A stretch of 43,990 bases of DNA from Candidatus Latescibacterota bacterium (GCA_022822565.1 JAJEAX010000280.1:1-43990); one strand, 5' to 3'; shown: positions 10,970 through 22,033, counted from the first letter of the stretch. Numbers and translations are program-made. Notes: a model not told the origin generated them from the letters alone.

Positions 10970-11841
10970 CAATTCTGGATCACGCGAATAGGCTTCAAGA
11001 CGCCCTCGACGATATGACCGAGACCGAGCAAAATACCCCGGGAATTTTGCACTGTTACAATATCCTGGGCATCTAATAAAATACCGGTCACGGAATTGCC
11101 ATTTGAAAAACGCCCCTGCTGCGCCTCTGTCAAACACACCGATGACAGATTAAAAACAGCGTGGGGATTGAGCAACACATCAGCAATGCATTCTGCGCGC
11201 TCGAGTTCATAAACCGAAACACATTGCCCCAATTCAACACACCCTACCGCAGTTCTGCGAAGCGCTGAGAGATGGGCACCACACCCGAGCTGTTTGCCAA
11301 TATCGTCAGCAAGTGACCGAATATAAGTCCCCTTAGAACAATGTACGTTCAGGTGCAAAAGCGGTGGTGCATATACCACAATATCGAGCTTATGTATGCA
11401 TACATTACGCGCTGGGCGATCAATTTCAATGCCTCTTCGGGCGAGTTCATAAAGCCTGCGCCCTCCCATACGTATGGCCGAATGCATAGGTGGAACTTGT
11501 GCAATCGCCCCTCTGAATTCGGAAACGGCGGCATCGACTTGTGCATAATCGGTTGGAATATCTTCCGACCTGCTGGTAATCACACCATCGGCGTCGAGAG
11601 AATCGGTTGTCATTCCCAAACGCACAACCGCGCGATATTGTTTATCGCTGCCCGTAATATAAGAACTCAGGCGCGTATAAGCCCCCAAACAAAGTAACAA
11701 AACGCCTGTTGCCATAGGATCGAGGGTGCCTGTATGCCCTGCTTTTTTGATCCCAAAGTGCTTGCGCACCCAACTGACGACATCTTGAGAAGTCCAGCCA
11801 GCGGGTTTGTCTATGCCCAAAAAGCCGTTTATTGGCGCCAC
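10969..11841 (-). CDS. truB: tRNA pseudouridine(55) synthase
   Basis: GFLGIDKPAGWTSQDVVSWVRKHFGIKKAGHTGTLDPMATGVLLLCLG...GTYIRSLADDIGKQLG. Confidence 0.97.
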   Translation of the reverse strand: MAPINGFLGIDKPAGWTSQDVVSWVRKHFGIKKAGHTGTLDPMATGVLLLCLGAYTRLSSYITGSDKQYRAVVRLGMTTDSLDADGVITSRSEDIPTDYAQVDAAVSEFRGAIAQVPPMHSAIRMGGRRLYELARRGIEIDRPARNVCIHKLDIVVYAPPLLHLNVHCSKGTYIRSLADDIGKQLGCGAHLSALRRTAVGCVELGQCVSVYELERAECIADVLLNPHAVFNLSSVCLTEAQQGRFSNGNSVTGILLDAQDIVTVQNSRGILLGLGHIVEGVLKPIRVIQN

Positions 11842-12183
11842 CTATGTGTTGAGACGGTTGAGCAATTGCTCAATTCGCGTGCCCTGCGTGATGGAGTCAT
11901 CCAGAGCGAAAAACAATTCGGGAACATGTCGCAAATGAACGCGCTGAGCGAGCGCACGACGAAAAAAAGACATTGCGCCCATCAAGCGTTCGAGCACCTG
12001 TATTTGCGCTTCAGCCTCCCCCATCACACTGACGTAAACCCTCGCTGTGCGCAGATCACGAGACATCTCAACAGCTGTAATCGTGACTTCTGACAGACCG
12101 GGGTCACGGGTTTCCATGTGCAAAATTTCACTCAGGGCAACCTGAATGGCTTTTCCCACACTTTCCGGCCGATAAGATGGCAT
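11842..12183 (-). CDS. rbfA: 30S ribosome-binding factor A
   Basis: MPSYRPESVGKAIQVALSEILHMETRDPGLSEVTITAVEMSRDLRTARVYVSVMG; position between truB and infB. Confidence 0.93.
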   Translation of the reverse strand: MPSYRPESVGKAIQVALSEILHMETRDPGLSEVTITAVEMSRDLRTARVYVSVMGEAEAQIQVLERLMGAMSFFRRALAQRVHLRHVPELFFALDDSITQGTRIEQLLNRLNT

Positions 12184-12184
12184 G

Positions 12185-12466
12185 TCAGAGCAACTCCAGC
12201 GAATAGTCCATCAAAATAAGGCGATCTTCGCGCTCGATTAAATCAACCACCTTTGACAACACCTGATTGGCATACCGCGAGTCGTTGGCAACTATTGCGA
12301 TACCCAACTGTGCCCTTTGCCAGCGCTCATTGTCGCCCAGTTCAGAAATAGAGACATTGAATTTGTTGCGTGCGCGCGTCGTGATGCTCTTGAGCACGCT
12401 GCGTTTCTGTTTCAACGAGGCGCATTCGGGTAAATACAGATCGATATTACAAAAACCAATGGTCAT
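12185..12466 (-). CDS. ylxP: DUF503 family protein (YlxP-like)
   Basis: LYLPECASLKQKRSVLKSITTRARNKFNVSISELGDNERWQRAQLGIAIVANDS; position in the nusA-infB operon. Confidence 0.9.
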   Translation of the reverse strand: MTIGFCNIDLYLPECASLKQKRSVLKSITTRARNKFNVSISELGDNERWQRAQLGIAIVANDSRYANQVLSKVVDLIEREDRLILMDYSLELL

Positions 12467-14907
12467 TAGATCGTGCGAGTAGTTTCAACGCGTTCGTAAG
12501 TTTCAATGACATCGCCGACTTTGACATCGTTAAAATTTTCGATACCAATGCCGCATTCAAAGCCGTTTTGCACCTCGCGGACATCATCTTTAAAACGCCG
12601 CAAAGATCCGATACGGCCGTCGTAAATAACAACGCCATCGCGCAAAACGCGCGCATTAGTCGTGCGGTGGATAAGCCCTTGAGAAACCAGACAGCCAGCA
12701 ATTGTACCAATGCGCGGCACCTGGAAAAGCTCGCGTACCTGCGCTTCTCCCTGCACATTTTCTTCAATTTTGGGTGCCAACAACCCGGAAAGGGCAGCGC
12801 GAATATCTTCGACTACTTCGTAAATCACGCGATACAAACGAATATCAACGCGTTCTCGTGCCGCAACTTCTCTTGCATTTGCATCGGGACGCACGTTAAA
12901 TCCGATAATGATGGCATCTGAGGCGGATGCGAGCAGGATGTCAGATTCGGAAATCGCACCCACAGCGCGGTGAATCACCGATAGCTGCACTTCTTCGTGC
13001 TCAATTTGCAATAGCGCGTCTTGCAAAGCCTCGACAGACCCATCGACATCGCCTTTGATAATCAGGCGCAATTCTTCCATATTGCCCGTCTCAATCTGGT
13101 TGTGAATATCGGACAAGGATACGCGACGCACGCGATGAAATTCTTGTTCGCGCCTGAGTTGCTGCCGTTTTTGGCTGATATCGCGCGCTTCGCGCTCATT
13201 TTCAACGACGTGAAATGTATCCCCTGCCTGGGGCAATCCCGCCAGGCCGAGAACCTGAACCGGACGAGATGGGCCAGCCGTTGCCACGGATAGACCGCGC
13301 TCGTCGAGCATTGCGCGGACGCGGCCACTGAACATGCCAGTAATAAAAGGATCGCCCACTTGTAGCCTGCCTTCTTGCACGAGCACTGTGGCGATATTTC
13401 CACGTCCTCGGTCGAGTTTTGATTCTACAATAGTACCTTTGGCGCGTTTATCTGGATCTGCCCTAAGTTCGAGCATTTCTGTTTCAAGAGCCAATAGCTC
13501 GAGCAGAGCATCGACATTCTGTCCTGTTTTAGCGGAAATTTCGCAAACTTGAACACTACCGCCATAATCTTCTACGACGACATTGTGTTCCGTCAACTCC
13601 CGTTTGATTTTATCGGGATCGGCGGTGGGCAAGTCGATTTTGTTTACTGCAACGACCAGGGGTACATTGGCCGCTTTGGCATGATCGATGGCTTCTACTG
13701 TCTGTGGCATCACACTATCATCTGCAGCCACTATCAGAACGACGACATCGGTTACACTGGCACCTCTGGCACGCATCGCCGTAAAAGCTTCGTGCCCGGG
13801 CGTATCGAGAAAACATATTTCACGACCATCACCGAGTTCGACGTGATACGCACCAATATGCTGCGTAATGCCGCCGGCTTCACCTTCCATCACATTGGTC
13901 TCTCGGATATAATCCAAAAGAGATGTTTTGCCGTGATCCACATGTCCCATAATTGTCACTACCGGGGGCCTTGGTTTTTGACTCTCATCAGAAGTTTCTA
14001 CCTCCGCATTTTCCAATATCTCTTCGCCGTATTCTTCAAGTTCCTCAATGCCAAAACCAAATTCATCGGCAACAAGCGTGATGGTATCCATATCAAGACG
14101 CTGGTTGATGGTCGCCACCATACCGAGTTTGAGACACTGTGTGATGACTTCGGTGGGGCGCACATCCATCTGAGAAGCGAGTTCGCCAATGGTTGTAAAC
14201 TCATTGACTTTGAGAACTTGTTCACCTGTGGTTTCGTCTTCTGGCTCTTCACTATCTTGCCGACGGCGACGGCGCACCCGTGATGGTGCTGCACCACTCG
14301 ACATTTGCGCCCGTGTTCGACGCACATTCTCTAATACTTCGCGCTCATCAACGACAGGGCGCTTACGCCTGCGGCGACGTTTTCTTGGAGACCGCGTGCG
14401 GCTTTTCTTTACCTGTACGGGCTTTTCTTTAGACTTGGCTTCGTCCTGAACTGCGGGCTTTTCTTCTTTGGTTTTTGGCGCTTTTGTTTCGGGTTTCTGC
14501 ACCGGTGTCTGACTGACATCTTCTACGACAACAGTTGGATAATCTGTTCGGCGTCTTCTGCGCCGCGGACGTTGCCGTCTCTCACCGCTGGTCTCAGTCT
14601 TTTCATCAGACCGAACTGAACGAGCCCGGCTCACGCGAGGCTTTTGCACAGGACTTTCGCGTTCTTTTCTTTCATCATCCTTGCGTCTGAGTTTTCGCCG
14701 CGTCGCCTGGCGTTCTGAATCAAATTTCTTTTGTACCGCCTCAACCATATCAGTCGTACAGACCGCCATGTGATTTTTGACTTCAAAACCAAGGCTTCTA
14801 ATCTGCTCAACCATTGCGACACTCGACAAATTGAACTCGCGCGCAATCTCGTAAACTCGTTTTTTCTTAGCTATTGTTTTGCCTGTTGTCTTCGCCAATA
14901 GGCTCAC
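12466..14907 (-). CDS. infB: Translation initiation factor IF-2
   Basis: [42 protein letters not shown]...[18 protein letters not shown]...VAVNKIDLP; basic, low-complexity N-terminus. Confidence 0.98.
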   Translation of the reverse strand: MSLLAKTTGKTIAKKKRVYEIAREFNLSSVAMVEQIRSLGFEVKNHMAVCTTDMVEAVQKKFDSERQATRRKLRRKDDERKERESPVQKPRVSRARSVRSDEKTETSGERRQRPRRRRRRTDYPTVVVEDVSQTPVQKPETKAPKTKEEKPAVQDEAKSKEKPVQVKKSRTRSPRKRRRRRKRPVVDEREVLENVRRTRAQMSSGAAPSRVRRRRRQDSEEPEDETTGEQVLKVNEFTTIGELASQMDVRPTEVITQCLKLGMVATINQRLDMDTITLVADEFGFGIEELEEYGEEILENAEVETSDESQKPRPPVVTIMGHVDHGKTSLLDYIRETNVMEGEAGGITQHIGAYHVELGDGREICFLDTPGHEAFTAMRARGASVTDVVVLIVAADDSVMPQTVEAIDHAKAANVPLVVAVNKIDLPTADPDKIKRELTEHNVVVEDYGGSVQVCEISAKTGQNVDALLELLALETEMLELRADPDKRAKGTIVESKLDRGRGNIATVLVQEGRLQVGDPFITGMFSGRVRAMLDERGLSVATAGPSRPVQVLGLAGLPQAGDTFHVVENEREARDISQKRQQLRREQEFHRVRRVSLSDIHNQIETGNMEELRLIIKGDVDGSVEALQDALLQIEHEEVQLSVIHRAVGAISESDILLASASDAIIIGFNVRPDANAREVAARERVDIRLYRVIYEVVEDIRAALSGLLAPKIEENVQGEAQVRELFQVPRIGTIAGCLVSQGLIHRTTNARVLRDGVVIYDGRIGSLRRFKDDVREVQNGFECGIGIENFNDVKVGDVIETYERVETTRTI

Positions 14908-14913
14908 CTCCGA

Positions 14914-16242
14914 TCATTTATCTGTTGCTTCTGCTTGCAAACGCGCTTGTTCTTCGCGGTAAGCAGATACTTTGTCATTGACAATTTCCTGCGCGGTCTC
15001 CCGCAACTTCTCAGCCGTCGTTTCACCGATACCGGGCACTTTGAGCAACGTATTTAAGGATACGCGGACGAGGTCGTTGGCAGATAAGATACCCGCGGCC
15101 TCGAGTCGATCTCGCGTCACTTGACCAGTGCCGGGTACTTCGACCAATGGCACTGTCGTGGCCTGGCGTTCGGTTAGTATTTCCTCATAACGTGTTTCCG
15201 TCATGATATCGACATGCCAGCCCGTCAATTGCGATGCCAAACGGGCGTTCTGTCCCTCTTTGCCAATAGCCAGCGAAAGCTGATCATCATCGACTATGGC
15301 CGACATGCGTTTTTCGCGTCGGTCAATCACCACGCGACGGACTGTGGCGGGGTTCAATGCACGCGACAAAAAGATCGCTTCGTCGTCACTCCAGGGGACT
15401 ATATCTATGCGTTCACTACTCAACTCGCGCACCACAGCCTGTACACGCGAGCCTTTCATACCCACGCAAGCACCCACGGGATCTATACGCGCATCATTGG
15501 AATAAACGGCAATTTTGGCCCGCACCCCCGGTTCGCGCGAAACGGCCTTAATTTCGATAACACCTTCATAAATTTCAGGAACTTCAAGCTGGAAGAGCCT
15601 TTCGAGAAATACCGGATGTGTGCGACTCAACACCACCTGGGGGCCTTTGGCTGTACGCAAAACTTCGAGCAAGTAGGCCCGAATGGGATCCCCCTGTCGA
15701 TAGCGTTCCTTTCTGATTTGCTCCTTGAGCGGAATAATCGCTTCTGTTCGACCCAGGTTGACCAGGATATCCCCCCGACTGATTTGTTGCACGGTTCCCG
15801 AAACAATCTCTCCGATGCGCCCCTGATAATCTTCGTAGATTTTCTCGCGCTCGGCTTCCCTGACCCGTTGGACGAGTACCTGCCTTGTCGTTTGAATCGC
15901 ATTGCGCCCAAAATCGTCAAAATTGAGGCGGAATCTCACTTCCCCGCCGACCTTCGCATCTGTGTCTGCTTTTCGCGCCTGTGTCACGCCAACTTGGATT
16001 CCCGGATCTTCGACCGAGTCGTCGGCAACAATTTCTTTGACCGCTTCAACGACAATCTCTCCAGAGTTATTGTCGAAGTTGACTTCCACATTGTCTCCGG
16101 TTCCAAACCGCTTTTTTGCCGCAGAGATTAACCCCATTTCAAGGGTTTCGATAACCATATCTCGGTTGACATTTTTTTCCTGGGCAATTTGCCTTAACGC
16201 TTCGAGAACTTCGTAATTCAAGTGAGGACCCTCCTCAACCAT
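14914..16242 (-). CDS. nusA: Transcription termination/antitermination protein NusA
   Basis: S1 and KH region: GACVGMKGSRVQAVVRELSSERIDIVPWSDD, IVDDDQLSLAIGKEGQNARLASQLTGWHVDI. Confidence 0.97.
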   Translation of the reverse strand: MVEEGPHLNYEVLEALRQIAQEKNVNRDMVIETLEMGLISAAKKRFGTGDNVEVNFDNNSGEIVVEAVKEIVADDSVEDPGIQVGVTQARKADTDAKVGGEVRFRLNFDDFGRNAIQTTRQVLVQRVREAEREKIYEDYQGRIGEIVSGTVQQISRGDILVNLGRTEAIIPLKEQIRKERYRQGDPIRAYLLEVLRTAKGPQVVLSRTHPVFLERLFQLEVPEIYEGVIEIKAVSREPGVRAKIAVYSNDARIDPVGACVGMKGSRVQAVVRELSSERIDIVPWSDDEAIFLSRALNPATVRRVVIDRREKRMSAIVDDDQLSLAIGKEGQNARLASQLTGWHVDIMTETRYEEILTERQATTVPLVEVPGTGQVTRDRLEAAGILSANDLVRVSLNTLLKVPGIGETTAEKLRETAQEIVNDKVSAYREEQARLQAEATDK

Positions 16243-16682
16243 TACAACTTAAAATGCACAGTGGCTTTCTGAATTTTGGCGCGTTCAATAGTGGTTCGTT
16301 CACCTTGTAACTCGACATCGAGATGATCAGCTTTGACCTGTAAGAGCGTTCCGACCACAACACCCAGACCATCTACAACAAGGCGAAGCGCTTTACCAAC
16401 TACCCGCTCAAAATCTCGGTCTGTCTTTAAGGGCCGCGTCAAACCGGGAGATGAAACTTCGAGCAGATATGTGCCATCAATCGGATCGCGCGTATCCAAC
16501 ATATCTGCAATATCCCGACTGAGCGCAGCACATTCGTCAACTGTAATTCCATCGGGACGATCGACAAAGATGCGTACGATTTGCCGTCTGTAGTTGCCAG
16601 AAACCGCTAACTCAACCAACTCGACATCCCGACGCTTGAGAAGCGGAAGAATCATATCGGTCAGGGTGTCTTTAATAAGCAT
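16242..16682 (-). CDS. rimP: Ribosome maturation factor RimP
   Basis: VELVELAVSGNYRRQIVRIFVDRPDGITVDECAALSRDIADMLD...YLLEVSSPGLTRPLKTDRDFER. Confidence 0.96.
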   Translation of the reverse strand: MLIKDTLTDMILPLLKRRDVELVELAVSGNYRRQIVRIFVDRPDGITVDECAALSRDIADMLDTRDPIDGTYLLEVSSPGLTRPLKTDRDFERVVGKALRLVVDGLGVVVGTLLQVKADHLDVELQGERTTIERAKIQKATVHFKL

Positions 16683-16743
16683 TGGATAACTCGAGACTCC
16701 CGCTTTATCGCACGGCGGTTCTAACTACCCCCATATACTCAAA

Positions 16744-16765
16744 AGAGTGGGCAGAAGCCCACTCT
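16744..16765 (-). terminator. Intrinsic terminator downstream of the MerR gene
   Basis: Minus strand AGAGTGGGC-TTCT-GCCCACTCT followed by TTTGAG; perfect 9-bp stem. Confidence 0.75.
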
Positions 16766-16811
16766 ATAATCAGAAAATGAATATATAAAATTATATAGTA
16801 TAACGCAAGTT

Positions 16812-17189
16812 TTATTTCCCCGCATTCGATGCCTTATCCCCTTCTATCAGTTGCTTGAGCTCGACCAACATTCGCTGTAATTCAGCCAGTGGATTTTCAA
16901 CATTAGACGTCGCGCCTTCAATGCTCTGGTTTTCCCATAAACTGCTGTCTATCTTCAGCCTTTCAACCGCCCCTTGAATCGTGTATTTCTGGCCGTAGAG
17001 CAAGTCCTTAATAGCCAAAACAACCTTGATATTTCGCTCTGTGTACGTGCGATTGCCCGATCGACCACGCCTGGGATTCAGTTGAGAAAATTCCTTCTCC
17101 CAAAACCGCAGGACATGAGATTCTACGCCAGTGAGTTCCGATACCTCGCGGATCGAATAATAGAGCTTTTTGATACCGGTCGAACGCAT
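16812..17189 (-). CDS. MerR family transcriptional regulator
   Basis: KLYYSIREVSELTGVESHVLRFWEKEFSQLNPRRGRSGNRTYTERNIKVVLAIKDLLY. Confidence 0.92.
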   Translation of the reverse strand: MRSTGIKKLYYSIREVSELTGVESHVLRFWEKEFSQLNPRRGRSGNRTYTERNIKVVLAIKDLLYGQKYTIQGAVERLKIDSSLWENQSIEGATSNVENPLAELQRMLVELKQLIEGDKASNAGK

Positions 17190-17194
17190 AAATA

Positions 17195-18499
17195 TTACTT
17201 CTTTTTAAATAAGATGCGGATGGGGGTACCCAAAAAGTCAAACGCCTGTCTGAGTCTGCGCTCTAAAAACCGGCGGTAGTGCACGGGAACATCTTTGGGG
17301 CGCCCGGTAAAAAAGAGAATGGTTGGCGGTGCACTGCGCGGCATAACGCAGAAAGACATGCGAAAGACCCGTCCATTCTTGGTAGGCGGAGCCGTTGTTG
17401 CATTGAGATGCGTCAAAAAGTCGTTCAAATCGCCCGTTGAAATGCGATGGCGACGTTTCAGTGCCACATCTAGAGCCAGATCAATAACGCGCCAGGCGCG
17501 TTGTCCTGTAAGCGCCGAGAGAAAAACAATGGGATAGTTTTCGAAGTGTACAAAGCGCGAGCGAATTTGTTGAGCTATTTTATCGGCTGTATGGCCGTCC
17601 TTTTCAATCAGGTCCCATTTGTTAATGCCTAAGATCAGCCCCTTGCCCAGGGCAATAGCGCGTTCTGAAATTTTGACATCCTGTACTGTACATCCTTCCA
17701 CAGCATCAACCAACACAATCGCCACATCGGATCGCTCAAGGCTTTCCACAGTGCGGAGCGAACTGTAAAAATCGACTTGCTCTTTGACGCGCGTCCGCCG
17801 CCTCAAACCCGCTGTGTCAACGAGAACAAATGGCCGTCCATTGCGTTCCATCGAGAGGTCAATCGCATCGCGAGTCGTTCCTGGAATTTCGCTCACCACC
17901 ACCCGATCTCGCCCTATCAGACGGTTCACAAAGGTAGATTTACCCATGTTCGGACGGCCCAATACCGCGATTCGAGGGGGCAATTCTTCTTGTGAGTCGC
18001 CTTCTTCTGCTGGCAAACATGTAAGGATTTCATCTAGCAAGTCACCCGATTGCCGTCCATTGATAGCAGAAACGCACAGCGGGTCGCCCAGGGCAAGACC
18101 GTAAAAAGCCGCGCCATCAGCTTCGTTCTCATCTTTATCGACTTTGTTGACAATCAGCCGGTAAGGCGCGCCCGAATCGCGGATCTTGCGCGCCATAATT
18201 GCATCGTAATCCGTAGGTCCTGTCTGTGCATCAACCAAAAAGAGCAACAGGTCTGCTTCCCCCAAAGCAAGCTCGACCTGCCGGGAAACCAGGTCGGCGA
18301 TTATTTCGTCTGCATTGGGCACATATCCGCCCGTATCGACCAGCGTAAACGTTCTGCCATTCCAGGTACACTGGGCATAGTTGCGATCGCGCGTGACACC
18401 GGGAAAGTCATCTACCACAGCTTTGCGCTCGCCAATTAGCCGATTAAAGAGTGTTGACTTGCCGACATTTGGCCGTCCAACAATCGCCACGACGCCCAT
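17195..18499 (-). CDS. der: GTPase Der (EngA)
   Basis: Tandem G domains: VAIVGRPNVGKSTLFNRLIGERKAVV and IAVLGRPNMGKSTFVNRLIGRDRVVVSEIPGTTRDAID; KH-like C-terminus ending GTPIRILFKKK. Confidence 0.97.
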   Translation of the reverse strand: MGVVAIVGRPNVGKSTLFNRLIGERKAVVDDFPGVTRDRNYAQCTWNGRTFTLVDTGGYVPNADEIIADLVSRQVELALGEADLLLFLVDAQTGPTDYDAIMARKIRDSGAPYRLIVNKVDKDENEADGAAFYGLALGDPLCVSAINGRQSGDLLDEILTCLPAEEGDSQEELPPRIAVLGRPNMGKSTFVNRLIGRDRVVVSEIPGTTRDAIDLSMERNGRPFVLVDTAGLRRRTRVKEQVDFYSSLRTVESLERSDVAIVLVDAVEGCTVQDVKISERAIALGKGLILGINKWDLIEKDGHTADKIAQQIRSRFVHFENYPIVFLSALTGQRAWRVIDLALDVALKRRHRISTGDLNDFLTHLNATTAPPTKNGRVFRMSFCVMPRSAPPTILFFTGRPKDVPVHYRRFLERRLRQAFDFLGTPIRILFKKK

Positions 18500-18502
18500 T
18501 GC

Positions 18503-19927
18503 CTAATTCTCCATCTGATGTGATGCAATATACGGGTGCGCCACAATCTCACTTCCTGCCCCCATAGAAGCAGACACACCCCAGACGGCATTTTGAATGG
18601 TCTCCACCAGATCGTAAGTACCCACAATGATCCGACAGCCCACCTCTTGCACCAGGTCTTCAAGCAAAAGGTCATCTAAAAATAGACCATTATGATTTAA
18701 GCAGTTGGGAGGTAAAAGGACAGTCTCATCGCTCTCGACAGAGGCATCTGTCAGGGCGCGACCAATATCATTGCCCGATAGCAACCCAGAAACCGTTATA
18801 CCTTCGCCGAGGAAGCGATTGACCACAGGTACAACGCGGGCATTAATCCAGGAAATACGGTTCAAGCGTTTGACCATTGCATCTAAAAAATGCGTACCCA
18901 ACATACCCGTTACAAGAACAAAACGCTGCGGTGGTAATGCTAAATTTTCGAGATCCTCAATCCGATTTTCAAATCCATCGACAAAGCGGCGAACCATGCC
19001 AATTCCATTTTCGACGAGTGGAAACCCATCGTATTCAGATTGCGGAGGCACAGATTGGCCCGTCAGTAAATACATTTCATCGCCCAAATACACAAAGCGC
19101 GTACCCAGGCGTTTTTTTAGCATACTCTGCCACGCTGTTACCTGGCGAATTGCCAGGGCTGCATCGGCTTGTGTCACGCGGTTCAAGCTGGGGAGATTCT
19201 TGCGAAATTTTGTCAAGCCCAGCGGCACAACCCCCACGGATTCAACGCGCGGATGACGCGCAGCAAGATCAAAAACCGTCTGTTTAAGTGCTTGACCATC
19301 GTTGATACCCGGGCACAAGACTACTTGCGCGTGCATCTGAATCCCGTGTTTGGCTAAGATATCAATCCGATCCAAAACAGGCGTTGCCCGCCTGCGACCG
19401 AGCAACTCGGCTCGCAATTTGGGATCTGTTGCGTGAACCGAGATGTACATTGGACTCAATTTTTGGTCAATAATGCGCTGAAATTCATCCTCAGACAGGT
19501 TAGTCAGCGTGACATAAGCCCCGTGCAGAAAAGACAATCGATAGTCGTCATCCTGGTAATACAGGGTTTTACGCAGACCTTTGGGCATCTGGTGCAAAAA
19601 GCAAAAAACGCACTTATTATCGCATTTGAGAATGGGCATGTCTTCAAAATCCACGCCCAGATCGTCTTCAATATCTTTTTCAATCTCAAATAAAAATTGA
19701 TCCTCTCCTCGCCGCACTGTGGCCAACACGTCTTCTTCGCCTATGTAAAAACGGTAATCAATGGGATCGCGCACCGGGTGTCCATTGATCGTTTCTACGA
19801 CATCGCCGCGCTGTAACCCAATGGCTTCTCCAATCCCATCGGGATGTACCAAACGGATTTGCAAACCGGTATCAACGCGTTCAACACTGCGCCGCCCCTC
19901 GACCTGTGCCCCTTTTATAACATCCAT
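18503..19927 (-). CDS. DUF512 family protein with PDZ-like N-terminus and radical-SAM-like CxxxCxxC cluster
   Basis: AIGLQRGDVVETINGHPVRDPIDYRF, CDNKCVFCFLHQMPKGLRKTLYYQDDDYRLSFLHGAYVTLTNL, VSGLLSGNDIGRAL. Confidence 0.9.
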   Translation of the reverse strand: MDVIKGAQVEGRRSVERVDTGLQIRLVHPDGIGEAIGLQRGDVVETINGHPVRDPIDYRFYIGEEDVLATVRRGEDQFLFEIEKDIEDDLGVDFEDMPILKCDNKCVFCFLHQMPKGLRKTLYYQDDDYRLSFLHGAYVTLTNLSEDEFQRIIDQKLSPMYISVHATDPKLRAELLGRRRATPVLDRIDILAKHGIQMHAQVVLCPGINDGQALKQTVFDLAARHPRVESVGVVPLGLTKFRKNLPSLNRVTQADAALAIRQVTAWQSMLKKRLGTRFVYLGDEMYLLTGQSVPPQSEYDGFPLVENGIGMVRRFVDGFENRIEDLENLALPPQRFVLVTGMLGTHFLDAMVKRLNRISWINARVVPVVNRFLGEGITVSGLLSGNDIGRALTDASVESDETVLLPPNCLNHNGLFLDDLLLEDLVQEVGCRIIVGTYDLVETIQNAVWGVSASMGAGSEIVAHPYIASHQMEN

Positions 19928-20141
19928 TTCAATTCCAGTAATTGATTGTTAGACAATACAATATTTCAATAACTTATAAGTATCTATGAATCGTTGAAAA
20001 CTTACGATAAAGCAAAATTAAGGTCAAGAGAAAAGCCGACTACCCGCGATATAATATCTGACAAGTCCAGAATATCTCTTTATCTTGAAACCATCAAAAT
20101 GCAGAAAAAGATTCTCCAGCCAACATGGGAGGACACACCTT

Positions 20142-20834
20142 ATGCCCGCTCCCCCACGCATTTCAGTTATTATTCCGGTTTTTAACGAGCAGGATGCCAT
20201 AGAAAAAGTAATTGGCGATATTCCCAGTCATTTACCCACCGAAATCATCGTCGTAGATAATGGGTCAACCGACCAAACAGCAAAATTAGCCGCCGCAATG
20301 GGCGCACGCATTGTGCGAGAAAATCGCCGTGGGTACGGTTCTGCCTGTCTCGCGGGTATCGCAGCAACCAATGATCCCGATATCGTCGTCTTTCTCGATG
20401 GCGACTACAGCGATCACCCCAACGAAATGCCGGATCTGATTGCGCCCATCCTGGAAAACCGAGCCGACCTCGTGATAGGCTCGCGCGTTCTGGGCAATAG
20501 TGAACCCGGTGCGCTGATGATTCAGGCGCGCTTTGGCAACCGTCTGGCCACCAGCCTCATCAAAATTCTCTTTGGCGTATCCTATACAGACCTGGGGCCA
20601 TTCCGGGCGATTCGCTACCTGGCACTCATGGACTTAAATATGCGGGATAAGACTTTTGGATGGACAGTAGAAATGCAGGTCAAAGCGGCAAAACAGGCGT
20701 TAAAAATACAAGAAGTGCCAGTAAGTTATAGAAAACGCATCGGCGTTTCCAAAATTACTGGCACTCTAAAAGGCACCCTCAAGGCAGGGTGGAAAATTCT
20801 ATTTACAATTTTCAGGTACTGGTTTACGAGGTGA
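20142..20834 (+). CDS. Family 2 glycosyltransferase (dolichyl-/prenyl-phosphate sugar transferase type)
   Basis: MPAPPRISVIIPVFNEQDAIEKVIGDIP...IIVVDNGSTDQTAKLA...VVFLDGDYSDHPNEMPDL. Start set at MPAPP, with GGGAGG upstream. Confidence 0.92.
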   Translation: MPAPPRISVIIPVFNEQDAIEKVIGDIPSHLPTEIIVVDNGSTDQTAKLAAAMGARIVRENRRGYGSACLAGIAATNDPDIVVFLDGDYSDHPNEMPDLIAPILENRADLVIGSRVLGNSEPGALMIQARFGNRLATSLIKILFGVSYTDLGPFRAIRYLALMDLNMRDKTFGWTVEMQVKAAKQALKIQEVPVSYRKRIGVSKITGTLKGTLKAGWKILFTIFRYWFTR

Positions 20835-20852
20835 GATATAAGAGGGGCCCTC

Positions 20853-21149
20853 TTACTTCTTTGCATCATCTATCTGTTGTTCCAAACGCCTGAGTGCTTC
20901 ATCTATGCGAATACGGTCTTTTTCATGCCGATTGTTTTGACGCACAATTTGATCGGCAATATCAAATGCAGCCATCAGTGCAATCCGGGTGGTATCAACC
21001 GTATTTTCGTCCCCGGCAATCTGGTTCATTTTTTTATCGACAAAATTTGAAATCTCAGAGGTATATTCCTCCGACTCCTCACTGCTGAGTACATATTCCG
21101 ACCCAAAGATCGTCACCTTCGTCTTATGTAAATTATCAGAATGGGACAT
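20853..21149 (-). CDS. zapA: Cell division protein ZapA-like
   Basis: KTKVTIFGSEYVLSSEESEEYTSEISNFVDKKMNQIAG...TRIALMAAFDIADQIV plus C-terminal coiled coil. Confidence 0.88.
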   Translation of the reverse strand: MSHSDNLHKTKVTIFGSEYVLSSEESEEYTSEISNFVDKKMNQIAGDENTVDTTRIALMAAFDIADQIVRQNNRHEKDRIRIDEALRRLEQQIDDAKK

Positions 21150-21154
21150 AATTA

Positions 21155-21406
21155 TCACGGCTTTGCCACAAGATCCATGCGAACCACGCCATCAGTGGCG
21201 GGCACTTCCAATTCCACAATCCACCCTCTGACGACCTCACCTTTCACAACAATTTCTTTGGTTTCTTTTGAAAGGATTTTGGCATCTTCCGATACGCGCG
21301 CCAGCGCGTGACACTTGTCATCATCCACACAGAAATAACGCTGAATCCGCGCTTCGGGCATGCCTCCAAGTCTGGGACATTCGGCTTCGAGTTTTTCTTC
21401 ACTCAT
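21155..21406 (-). CDS. Hypothetical protein with conserved-looking Cys residues
   Basis: 83-aa ORF (MSEEKLEAECPRLGGMPEARIQRYFCVDDDKCHALAR...) packed between zapA and nadD on the same strand. Confidence 0.6.
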   Translation of the reverse strand: MSEEKLEAECPRLGGMPEARIQRYFCVDDDKCHALARVSEDAKILSKETKEIVVKGEVVRGWIVELEVPATDGVVRMDLVAKP

Positions 21407-21440
21407 AACAAAACCCGTAGAAAGTTGCGGGTCTCTATCC

Positions 21441-22022
21441 CTAAAGATATAACCCCTGGGTTCTAATATAATCTGCGACAGCGTCGGGAACCAAAAAAGA
21501 AATTGGTTTTCTGTTGCGTACTCGTTCTCTAATCGCCGTTGACGATATATCTATCAGGGGGGTTTCAATAAACTGCATCCTGGATTTGAAAGCGGGATCA
21601 ACGCGCTCTCGCTCAAATCCCGGGCGTTCAGCTACGAGTACGTGAGCCAGGTCCAACACGCCTTCTGGGTCAAACCAGTCGCCCATTTCAACGGCATTAT
21701 CGGCACCAATGATCAAAAATATCTTTGTGTCCCCCCCCATATTCCTGTGCAAATGACGCAAGGTATCAATCGTATAGGATTTCCCGGAGCGCGACAACTC
21801 GAATCGACTCAGTTCAAACCCCGGATAATCGCGCACGGCCAGGCTGACCATCACCGCGCGATCTTCAGCCGAAGTCATAGTGTGTTTGAGCGGCGGGTCG
21901 CCCGACGGCATAAACACAACCCGGTCGAGCGCGCATTGGAGCATAATTTCCTGCCCGATAATTAAATGTGCGATGTGAATGGGGTCAAATGTCCCGCCAA
22001 AAATGCCAACGCGCTTTGTCAT
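21441..22022 (-). CDS. nadD: Nicotinate-nucleotide adenylyltransferase
   Basis: VGIFGGTFDPIHIAHLIIGQEIM..., IIGADNAVEMGDWFDPEGVL, ISSTAIRERVRNRKPISFLVPDAVADYI. Confidence 0.95.
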   Translation of the reverse strand: MTKRVGIFGGTFDPIHIAHLIIGQEIMLQCALDRVVFMPSGDPPLKHTMTSAEDRAVMVSLAVRDYPGFELSRFELSRSGKSYTIDTLRHLHRNMGGDTKIFLIIGADNAVEMGDWFDPEGVLDLAHVLVAERPGFERERVDPAFKSRMQFIETPLIDISSTAIRERVRNRKPISFLVPDAVADYIRTQGLYL

Positions 22023-22033
22023 CCTGAGGTTTT

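Noticed and set aside
13549-14283. 244-aa plus-strand ORF
   Set aside because: Antisense to the infB GTPase region; no recognisable domain.
15214-16131. 305-aa plus-strand ORF
   Set aside because: Antisense to nusA; composition is a shadow of the coding strand with no family motif or RBS.
20839-20855. TAAGAGG-GGC-CCTCTTA hairpin between the glycosyltransferase and zapA genes
   Set aside because: Short stem overlapping the zapA stop with no T-run. It was also considered as a site for 6S RNA, which often follows zapA, but there is no room for one.
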